A stretch of DNA of 5,058 nucleotides, from the NCBI GenBank assembly GCA_905236085.1, contig CAJOOD010000138.1:1-5058 (forward strand). Reading direction: 5' to 3'. This document shows positions 1-5,058 of the stretch, piece after piece (the first letter of the stretch is position 1; every line of letters starts with the position of its first letter). The position numbers were made by a program, and so were the translations under genes. Origin of the DNA: an uncultured Bacilli bacterium. Lineage in GTDB: Bacteria > Bacillota_I > Bacilli_A > RFN20 > CAG-826. The notes beneath the pieces are model-generated. The model searched no databases, was not told the DNA's origin, and saw only the letters and a list, made by a program, of their open reading frames with translations.

Positions 1-646
1 TACTAGAATTTTCAAGCGTGATTAAAGCATCTCTTAATTTATCATTTTTATTAAAGAATTCATCAATAGTTTTCGAGGATCTATAATCGAAATATAATTG
101 CATTTTCTCATTAACATCTTTGAAATTTTGAGAATAGATATTAATAACTTCACTTACTTCGTTATTATCATAATCTAAATAATATTTATTTATAGCGGAA
201 GCAAATAAGGAGATCATCTCATCTTCTTTAACACTTAATCTATCTGACATTAAAATAGATATTTCTTTTAAAATCTCGCCTTGATGAATATATTGATTTA
301 AAAATGCGATGAGGTATGAATCATCAATTAAAGATAGAGCAAATGGTAATTTTGCGGAATAGCCAAATTCTTGAATAACACTTTGACAGAATGAATGAAA
401 AGTAAATATCGGAGCGTTATCCACTCTTTGAGGGTCTAATTTCTTTTTTCTAACTCTATTTTTTAATTCACCAGCGGCTTTTTCTGTATATGTGACAATT
501 AATATTTGATCTAAAGTTAAGTCTTTAACTTCTTTTAATAATTTTTCCAATATTAAAATAATGCTATAAGTCTTGCCAGTCCCTGCGGAAGCTTCTAAAA
601 CATAATTCTTATTAACATCAAAATTTTTAATATTAAATCTAGCCAT
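1..646 (-). CDS. recB: RecB, helicase subunit of the RecBC(D) exonuclease, N-terminal 215 codons (partial)
   Basis: RecB is the 3'-5' SF1 helicase and nuclease subunit of RecBCD, which unwinds and degrades double-strand ends in the cytoplasm and loads RecA. Reading down from the ATG at 646-644, the frame stays open to the window edge. It shows the SF1 N-terminus in order: Walker A EASAGTGKT at residues 18-26, motif Ia (ILIVTYTEKAAGEL) at 48-61, and IFTFHSFCQ at 80-88, which corresponds to IFTIHGFCQ of proteobacterial RecB. EASAGTGKT and the HSFCQ/HGFCQ block are typical of RecB, and the RecC gene directly upstream settles the choice against AddA, PcrA or UvrD. The start overlaps the end of recC by 8 bases. 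A GGAGG at 660-656, 9 bases before the ATG and inside recC, supports this start and implies coupled translation. Helicase motifs II-VI, the 2B domain and the C-terminal nuclease are off the window, so intactness cannot be judged. Confidence 0.93.
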   Translation of the reverse strand, partial: MARFNIKNFDVNKNYVLEASAGTGKTYSIILILEKLLKEVKDLTLDQILIVTYTEKAAGELKNRVRKKKLDPQRVDNAPIFTFHSFCQSVIQEFGYSAKLPFALSLIDDSYLIAFLNQYIHQGEILKEISILMSDRLSVKEDEMISLFASAINKYYLDYDNNEVSEVINIYSQNFKDVNEKMQLYFDYRSSKTIDEFFNKNDKLRDALITLENSS

Positions 647-3500
647 TATTTTCTGCCTCCTTAGCTAAAGAAGCAATTTTTATAAGCTCAGCGTGTCTTT
701 TCTTATATTTTTTGAATTCTTCTTGAAAGTTTGATTCTTCATATCCTAATTCATTATCATAATCAAATAATTTAGCTTGCTCAAAATAAGACCATGGTGA
801 ATGTTTTTCATACAAAGAAGCGACCATCTTTTCATAAGATTCAAAATCTTTTCCTTCAATCCATTCCACGGCGAATAATACCATATCATCTTTATCATTA
901 ATTCTTTGATATATCTTGGTTAAGATATTTCTTGCTTCTCTGGAATTAATTTCAAAGGATTTATTATTTTTTGCGCTTAATTCGCGATATAGAACAATAT
1001 TATAATTATTAGTGTCATCAATTAGAGCAATATCCATTAAAGAAATGACATAAATTTTGAGAAAATCTTTGAGTTTTGCACCTTTTTTATCTTTTTCTAA
1101 CGGTATATATACTCTTTTTCCTTCATCGATATAGAAGGCAAATTTACTAGATGATGTTAAAACCCATTCATCATCTCCATCTTTAATTTTTAAATCATTT
1201 AAAGATCTTATTTCAATCTTATTATCTTTAGCAAGTTCTTCTATTTTATTTTTTGTATCCTCGGCCACATCAAATAATTCATTAAAGGAGGCCTTACGAA
1301 GTTCTTCGTTAGCGACAGGTAAACGATTTTCTAAATCAAAGCGATGAAGTATTTCATCTTTATTAATTTTATTAGTTAAGAATAATTTCTCTAATATATT
1401 ACCTATTAATTGATAAGATTCTAAATAATCAAAATTAAAGGGTTCATATTCTTCTTTCATCTCTTCATCATAATCATTATCTACCCCAAATAATAAGCCC
1501 GCTTTAAAGGAAAGAGGTTCTTTTAAATAATTAGTGATTTTTGTGGTGCTGAGTTCATTAAACACACTGTTGATAGATGATAGATTGGTTTTTATATCGG
1601 CCTTATTTTCTTCATTAAATAAGCCCATATAATATTCTTTATCTTTAAATTCTTTACTTGTAAATAAATAGGACCATTCTCTTTTTTCATCAATTTCTAC
1701 ATTTCTAATTCTATTTACATCTTTATCACGTTTTAATAATCTATTTTGTAAATCTAAAACCAATGTAGAGACATATAATTCATCGTCATCTTCTAAATTT
1801 TTATTTAAATAAGAAATATAAAATTCCTTTGTGGCGTTTTGATATGTTAAATCAAATGCTTCTTTTTCTTTTTTACTTAGTTTAGTAAAATAATCATCAC
1901 CTCTATCATCTAATTCATCTTTTAAAAATAGCGATGGTAAGGATGTCGAATTACATCCGATAAAGAAAATATATTTCGCTGATAATACAGCATCTTTATT
2001 AAAATTAGTAAAAGTGACACCATTAATAAAACATTCTCCAGTTTTCATTACACTAGTCTTCGCCGAGGCGATTAAGAAATAGAAAAATGTATTAAAAGGC
2101 ACACTATTAGGGGTGATATCTAAAAATATATCAAAGCATTTTAAAATCTTAGTATAGAAATGATTAGTCTCTATCTCATTTTTATCTTTGATAGAGAAAT
2201 AATTATCAAAATTATTCTTGATGGAATTTAAAAGTTCAGAACTGATAAATTTTTTATCTTTTGTAATATCAATCCATTCATTTAATTCATCTATTACTTT
2301 CACAAATTTAATGATGCTATCATCATCTAAAGAAATATTAGAATGAGGGATATATTCTTTATCGCCTAATTCAATGATGTTTTCATTGATATCGTTGATG
2401 TTTGATATTTTAGATAATAACAATCTCTTCTTCGCGTAATTCCAATCATCTTTACCTTCTAAATTGTTATATACCACCATTTCGGATATCGATCTTTGAA
2501 ATTCTTCTATTTCTTTATCGCTTATTTTCTTAATTTCTTTAACCACAGGAGAATTAATAAAATTAATAAAATCCAATCTCGTATAATATCCTTTTTGAGC
2601 GATATCAAAGAGATAAATTAAAGCATTACCGACATCGCTATTGACGGATTTAGGATAATTAATTACATAGGGTATATCTGGGAAATTCTTATTATCTTGC
2701 TTAAATACTTGCGGGATGATATTTTCATAATCCGCGATATTATTTCCAATAACTAAGAAATCAGAAAAATTATTATTTTTATCTTTTAATAATTCACATA
2801 TCTTTCCATGTATGGCTTCTATCTCTCTTAATTTAGATGGAGCATTAATTACAGTTATTGGAGTATCGATATAACCTTCATCAGCCTCTAATAAATATAG
2901 ATGGGTATCATCGTTATAGCCCAAATATTCATCAATAATTCTTAGATATAAATTATCGATGTTAGTAAAGCCTACAAATAAAACTTTTTGTTGATTATTT
3001 TTAAATCTATGTTCTTCGTCAAATATAAAACCAAGAGGAGCTTTTAAATATCGATGATATTCTTCCTTTAGCATTTTATTTATCTCTTCATCTAAGGGAT
3101 GAAAATCCTCTATATCATACGCGAGATATAAGGAGGCTAATTTATTAGCTAAATCGAATAATCTAATAGGATTAATTTCCCCATTTTTATCTAAAATATA
3201 TGAATTATATTTGGTTTTTGCGGCGATTTTGATAAAAATATATGTTAATTCTTGCTGATTTATGATTGTATAATTTCTTCTTGGATAGAATAAGTCAACT
3301 ATAGCTTTATTTATCGTGGTGAATTTGATATTCATCAATATGTCATCGCTATTTTTTAAATAATATGATTTAAACCACTGCATGGTTTTATTATCTGGGA
3401 ATACCACCAATGGAGGATTAAAAAAATCAATATTATTTCTAATATCTTCATTTACTTTATCAGCGATATCAATAAGCCTTTTATATTTTATGGGTTCCAT
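639..3500 (-). CDS. recC: RecC, Chi-scanning subunit of the RecBC(D) exonuclease (compact form, 953 aa)
   Basis: RecC holds the RecBCD complex together, splits the DNA duplex and scans the 3' strand for Chi. Its helicase-like and nuclease-like domains are catalytically dead. By eye, collinear RecC blocks run along the whole protein: VVFPDNKTMQW (32-42), LASLYLAY (121-128), QKVLFVGFTNIDNLYL (171-186), SKLREIEAIHGKICELL (222-238), FLVIGNNIADY (248-258), IPYVIN (276-281), AKYIFFIGCN (508-517), YISYLNKNLEDD (561-572) and EPFNFDYLESYQL (686-698). The last three match IPFKVVCLLGMND, YISYIGRSIQDN and EPFILEGLSRYQI of E. coli RecC. No Walker A is present, as expected. At 953 residues it is shorter than E. 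coli RecC (1122); most of the loss falls around residues 205-220. The start is fixed by a -10 box 7 bases upstream and there is no ribosome binding site, so the mRNA is probably leaderless. recB follows with an 8-base overlap. AddB was considered, but its C-terminal Fe-S cysteines and nuclease motif are absent. Confidence 0.93.
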   Translation of the reverse strand: MEPIKYKRLIDIADKVNEDIRNNIDFFNPPLVVFPDNKTMQWFKSYYLKNSDDILMNIKFTTINKAIVDLFYPRRNYTIINQQELTYIFIKIAAKTKYNSYILDKNGEINPIRLFDLANKLASLYLAYDIEDFHPLDEEINKMLKEEYHRYLKAPLGFIFDEEHRFKNNQQKVLFVGFTNIDNLYLRIIDEYLGYNDDTHLYLLEADEGYIDTPITVINAPSKLREIEAIHGKICELLKDKNNNFSDFLVIGNNIADYENIIPQVFKQDNKNFPDIPYVINYPKSVNSDVGNALIYLFDIAQKGYYTRLDFINFINSPVVKEIKKISDKEIEEFQRSISEMVVYNNLEGKDDWNYAKKRLLLSKISNINDINENIIELGDKEYIPHSNISLDDDSIIKFVKVIDELNEWIDITKDKKFISSELLNSIKNNFDNYFSIKDKNEIETNHFYTKILKCFDIFLDITPNSVPFNTFFYFLIASAKTSVMKTGECFINGVTFTNFNKDAVLSAKYIFFIGCNSTSLPSLFLKDELDDRGDDYFTKLSKKEKEAFDLTYQNATKEFYISYLNKNLEDDDELYVSTLVLDLQNRLLKRDKDVNRIRNVEIDEKREWSYLFTSKEFKDKEYYMGLFNEENKADIKTNLSSINSVFNELSTTKITNYLKEPLSFKAGLLFGVDNDYDEEMKEEYEPFNFDYLESYQLIGNILEKLFLTNKINKDEILHRFDLENRLPVANEELRKASFNELFDVAEDTKNKIEELAKDNKIEIRSLNDLKIKDGDDEWVLTSSSKFAFYIDEGKRVYIPLEKDKKGAKLKDFLKIYVISLMDIALIDDTNNYNIVLYRELSAKNNKSFEINSREARNILTKIYQRINDKDDMVLFAVEWIEGKDFESYEKMVASLYEKHSPWSYFEQAKLFDYDNELGYEESNFQEEFKKYKKRHAELIKIASLAKEAENNG

Positions 3501-3507
3501 TAGATTA

Positions 3508-3516
3508 ATTATAACA
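3508..3516 (-). promoter_or_regulatory. Extended -10 promoter of recC (leaderless start)
   Basis: Read on the minus strand, positions 3516-3508 give TGTTATAAT: a perfect TATAAT with the TGn extension of extended -10 promoters. The 17-base-spaced -35 position (3536-3531) reads TAATCA, a poor match to TTGACA; a weak -35 is tolerated when the TGn extension is present. Only 7 bases separate the box from the recC ATG, so transcription should begin at or within a base or two of the start codon. It lies just downstream of the terminator that closes the preceding gene, as expected for a new transcription unit. Confidence 0.75.
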
Positions 3517-3544
3517 TTTCTATGAATGATTGATTAGCATTTTT

Positions 3545-3584
3545 AAAAAGACCTTATTAACCTAATGATTAATAAGGAATCTTT
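3545..3584 (-). terminator. Rho-independent terminator after the HMA-domain gene
   Basis: On the minus strand a perfect 9-bp stem, CCTTATTAA (3577-3569) with TTAATAAGG (3560-3552), closes an 8-base loop and is followed by TCTTTTT (3551-3545). Flanking AAAGA (3584-3580) could pair with TCTTT to lengthen the stem across a 2-base bulge. It starts 17-23 bases after the stop of the gene at 3601. The stem is AT-rich, so termination may be incomplete, and some readthrough into recC is possible. The palindrome could also serve as a protein-binding site upstream of the recC promoter, but the T-run favours a terminator. Confidence 0.7.
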
Positions 3585-3600
3585 AATTTCTTTTGCGTTA

Positions 3601-3867
3601 TTATTTCTTGAATAGTTTAGCAAATAGACCTTTCTTTTCTTCTTCTATTTCTTTTTTGATGTCTTCAACTTTATATCCAGTTTCACCAATTTTGGTTTTA
3701 ATTAATTCTTCATCTAATTCTTCACTTGAAGTGATAATGGTTTGATTTTTAGTATGTGATGAATTTACTTTTTTAATATTAAAATTCTTTCTTATCACAT
3801 CATTAATATGTGATTCACACATTCCGCACATCATCCCATTTATTTTTAAAATATATTGATATTCCAT
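3601..3867 (-). CDS. Heavy-metal-associated (HMA) domain protein, CopZ-like
   Basis: This 88-residue cytoplasmic protein has a single HMA domain (about residues 3-69), the fold of copper chaperones such as CopZ and of the N-terminal domains of P1B-type ATPases. The metal loop is GMMCGMCESH at residues 11-20, with Cys14 and Cys17 forming the CxxC site (MCGMC in place of the common MTCxxC). GETGYKV at 61-67 is the usual end of the domain. The acidic/basic tail finishes in GLFAKLFKK, a short amphipathic end that I recall from HMA proteins of this kind in Bacillota. AAGGA at 3880-3876, 8 bases before the ATG, supports the start. The metal is probably Cu(I) by family, but the sequence does not prove it, and no copper ATPase or CsoR/CopY repressor is in the window. 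A terminator follows; another hairpin lies just upstream, so it is transcribed by readthrough or from a weak promoter inside that hairpin region. Confidence 0.88.
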   Translation of the reverse strand: MEYQYILKINGMMCGMCESHINDVIRKNFNIKKVNSSHTKNQTIITSSEELDEELIKTKIGETGYKVEDIKKEIEEEKKGLFAKLFKK

Positions 3868-3880
3868 ATTCTCATCCTTA

Positions 3881-3914
3881 TTTTTATAAAAACTGGCCCT
3901 ATATAGAGCCAGTT
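3881..3914 (-). terminator. Rho-independent terminator after the lipoprotein gene
   Basis: On the minus strand AACTGGC (3914-3908) pairs with GCCAGTT (3897-3891), with a few more possible pairs inside (CTAT/ATAG across one mismatch), and is followed by TTTATAAAAA, giving a run of five T from the end of the stem. It begins 6 bases after the lipoprotein stop codon. The plus-strand side also ends in a T-rich run (TTATTTTTTTATT), so the hairpin could work in both directions, although no convergent plus-strand gene is seen. Because the HMA gene begins only 23 bases further on, the hairpin may also limit readthrough into it. Confidence 0.78.
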
Positions 3915-3920
3915 ATTTTT

Positions 3921-4760
3921 TTATTCTTCTGGAAATATTTCACCTGCGTAGAGCAAGGATCCTGGAGTCAATGACACCACCAAGTTCTCGCTTTCAAATG
4001 ATGTTAGATATAAGACATCTTCATATGTATCAAGATGAAGAGCTAAATAATCAGAATAATAGGATTCATCTTCTTCGTCGAAATAGAATAGAGGATTTCC
4101 TTCTTCATCTTCGACTTGTTCTCCCTCATCATCTAATTCTGCGACTAATCTGCCATATTCATATGTATAACCTAAATGAAGAGATGTTTCGTTTTCATAA
4201 TAGAGTTCATATAAATCGATATATAAGTCGCCTTCTTCATATTCTTCTTTTTCTTCGACGCTAGTAAGAAGTGTATCTAATGTAGTTAGAGAATATTCGA
4301 ATACGAGTTCTAAAGCGACTAGGCTTTGATAAGTAAATTCTAGCGCTGATTTTTCAAATTCTTGATACATAGCATATGCTTCTTCACCAACAAGTGGTTC
4401 ATCTAAGAATGTTTCTCCACCATCTAGTGATAAATCAAATGTATATCCAGATAATTCTTCTTCATCTTCTTCAGTAGCATCATAAGCAATAACCACAGTA
4501 TCGCCAGCAACTAGATACATAGAAGCATCTTCTCTATTTATAGAAACAACTGATATCTCTTCACTATCATCTTCATAAGTAAGAACTTCTAAGGTGAATT
4601 CATTTGCAAATTCTTCTTCTGGTAAAGATGTAAGATTGACTAATGCTTCATCAACTTTATTTTTAGCTTCTTCTTGTTCTAATTCTTTGTTAGCATTACA
4701 AGAGCATAAAACCGTAGTTAAAATGAGCAATAACCCAGCATTTCTCGAACCTTTTTTCAT
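3921..4760 (-). CDS. Predicted lipoprotein of unknown function, extremely acidic
   Basis: I do not recognise the family. The 279-residue protein starts with a lipoprotein signal peptide: basic MKKGSR, a hydrophobic stretch (residues 8-18) and lipobox LCSC with Cys21 as the expected lipidated residue, so the mature chain should be anchored on the outer face of the membrane. By my count the 258 mature residues hold about 74 Asp/Glu against 7 Lys/Arg, with about 23 Tyr, no Trp and no further Cys. Acidic clusters lie near residues 97-102, 168-178 and 215-233. SLDGGETF (111-118) fits the Asp-box pattern SxDxGxT[WF], but as a single copy. A longer open frame to 4817 exists; the start at 4760 is preferred because it gives a proper signal peptide and sits 6 bases after GGAGG. 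The gene begins one base after the stop of the CxC membrane protein and ends at a terminator. A surface cation-binding role (calcium or a transition metal) is only a guess from charge and neighbours. Confidence 0.82.
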   Translation of the reverse strand: MKKGSRNAGLLLILTTVLCSCNANKELEQEEAKNKVDEALVNLTSLPEEEFANEFTLEVLTYEDDSEEISVVSINREDASMYLVAGDTVVIAYDATEEDEEELSGYTFDLSLDGGETFLDEPLVGEEAYAMYQEFEKSALEFTYQSLVALELVFEYSLTTLDTLLTSVEEKEEYEEGDLYIDLYELYYENETSLHLGYTYEYGRLVAELDDEGEQVEDEEGNPLFYFDEEDESYYSDYLALHLDTYEDVLYLTSFESENLVVSLTPGSLLYAGEIFPEE

Positions 4761-4761
4761 T

Positions 4762-5007
4762 TTATGCCTCCTTTTTAGTTTCATTATTTTGGCAATTACA
4801 TTTGCCTTGAGTACCATATTTTTTATGGTATTCCTTTAATAGCCTTTTGGATCCACCTTCATGGTGACATGAACATGTCTCTAAGAAGATGGATACCTTG
4901 CCCTTTTTCTTTCTACGGGCGTTATAAACAAATATACCGACAATATAGGCGATAATAAGTGTTAATAAGACCACTGTAGAAATAATTCCAAGGACATCAT
5001 TTGGCAT
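4762..5007 (-). CDS. Small single-helix membrane protein with CxC motifs (FeoB-associated Cys-rich type?)
   Basis: The 81-residue protein has one transmembrane segment (about residues 5-28, ILV-rich) followed by a basic stop-transfer stretch (RRKKKGK, 31-37). By the positive-inside rule this puts the C-terminal part in the cytoplasm. That part carries two cysteine pairs, CSCHH (45-49) and CNC (70-72), around a basic segment (KRLLKEYHKKYG, 54-65). Four Cys and three His could bind a metal ion. The layout resembles the small FeoB-associated Cys-rich membrane proteins of Bacillota, but the pattern CxCHH...CxC is not a clear match, so the family is tentative. AGGAG at 5020-5016, 8 bases before the ATG, supports the start. 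The preceding gene ends 3 bases upstream and the lipoprotein starts one base after the stop, so all three should share one mRNA. Confidence 0.8.
   Translation of the reverse strand: MPNDVLGIISTVVLLTLIIAYIVGIFVYNARRKKKGKVSIFLETCSCHHEGGSKRLLKEYHKKYGTQGKCNCQNNETKKEA
4767..4771 (-). promoter_or_regulatory. Ribosome binding site that fixes the lipoprotein start
   Basis: GGAGG at 4771-4767 lies 6 bases before the ATG at 4760-4758 and is embedded in the last codons (AAG GAG GCA) of the upstream membrane protein. It decides for the 279-residue form over the 298-residue open frame, and points to translational coupling between the two genes. Confidence 0.88.
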
Positions 5008-5010
5008 AAA

Positions 5011-5058
5011 TTAGGCTCCTAAGACTGCTAATTCTTCTTTTCTAGTAGCGCGGCGATA
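5011..5058 (-). CDS. C-terminal end of an unidentified gene (partial)
   Basis: A minus-strand frame entering from the right edge encodes the last 15 residues of a protein (YRRATRKEELAVLGA) and stops with TAA at 5013-5011. The ribosome binding site of the next gene overlaps its final codons, and the 3-base gap is typical of an operon. The basic, alanine-containing tail is too short to identify. FeoB would fit if the next gene is the FeoB-associated protein, but nothing in these residues demonstrates it. A 15-codon open frame could occur by chance, so support rests mainly on the spacing. Confidence 0.55.
   Translation of the reverse strand, partial: YRRATRKEELAVLGA

Noticed and set aside
1..646. 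Codon-pair bias: C-ending codons seeming to favour a following G (ATC GCA, TCC GCA, AAC GAA)
   Set aside because: A hand count in the recB fragment gave C in about 9 of 33 T/C-ending codons before G, against about 16 of 83 before other bases. The difference is too small to claim.
3552..3577. The perfect palindrome CCTTATTAA/TTAATAAGG as a repressor operator for recC
   Set aside because: A T-run follows it on the minus strand at the right distance after a stop codon, so a terminator explains it. A regulatory role cannot be excluded but has no independent support.
3971..4264. Plus-strand open frame of 97 codons inside the lipoprotein gene
   Set aside because: It is antisense to a gene with a signal peptide, ribosome binding site and terminator. 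Its His/Leu/Arg-rich translation is what reverse reading of Glu/Asp/Tyr codons produces, and it shows no ribosome binding site or domain.
4405..4430. Asp-box (BNR/sialidase-type) repeat SLDGGETF in the lipoprotein
   Set aside because: Only one copy is present, and such propeller repeats occur in series. In a Asp/Glu-rich chain one chance match is unsurprising.
4761..4817. Longer N-terminus for the lipoprotein (start at 4817, 19 extra residues)
   Set aside because: It would bury the signal peptide and overlap the upstream gene by 56 bases. The GGAGG at 4771-4767 and the lipobox geometry support the start at 4760.
4594..4839. Plus-strand open frame of 81 codons with a hydrophobic end
   Set aside because: It is antisense across the lipoprotein start and the end of the CxC protein. 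The hydrophobic run is a mirror of the signal peptide region, and no ribosome binding site precedes it.
1..5058. CRISPR arrays, insertion sequences, tRNA or riboswitches
   Set aside because: Coding sequence fills nearly the whole window and the two intergenic gaps are 53 and 100 bases. No direct repeats, transposase motifs or tRNA-like folds were seen in them.

Overview
This is an AT-rich window in which every supported gene lies on the minus strand, so the biological reading order runs from position 5058 down to 1. Several traits suggest an uncultured member of the Bacilli/Mollicutes-relative part of Bacillota: AT richness, strong GGAGG-type ribosome binding sites, a CopZ-type metal-binding protein with a tail typical of Bacillota, and a LxSC lipobox. 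All seven tryptophans of the long gene at 639-3500 use TGG, so the host reads the standard bacterial code, not the Mycoplasma/Spiroplasma code. The placement is an inference from general traits; no rRNA or other marker gene is present.

Right part (5058 to 3868). The last 15 codons of an unidentified gene are followed after 3 bases by an 81-residue one-helix membrane protein with CxC metal-ligand motifs. One base later comes a lipoprotein of 279 residues with an extraordinarily acidic mature chain. These three are almost certainly one transcript, ended by a GC-containing hairpin with a T-run at about 3881-3914.

Middle (3867 to 3501). A small heavy-metal-associated (HMA, CopZ-like) protein with a CGMC metal site ends 100 bases before the next gene. 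That gap holds a hairpin terminator and then an excellent extended -10 promoter (TGTTATAAT).

Left part (3500 to 1). A recC homologue and the first 215 codons of recB overlap by 8 bases. The recC start codon sits 7 bases after the -10 box and has no ribosome binding site, so its mRNA is probably leaderless. recB has a strong GGAGG inside the end of recC. Together these encode two subunits of a RecBC(D) helicase-nuclease for repair of double-strand breaks and degradation of foreign linear DNA. RecD, if present, lies beyond position 1. A RecBC system instead of the AddAB system usual for Bacillota is the main surprise, together with a shortened RecC whose Chi-reading residues look changed.

The right and middle genes share a metal-handling theme (CxC membrane protein, acidic lipoprotein, CGMC carrier), but a terminator separates the HMA gene from the other two, so joint function is a hypothesis. 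No CRISPR array, insertion sequence, tRNA, rRNA or gene-free stretch longer than 100 bases was seen.
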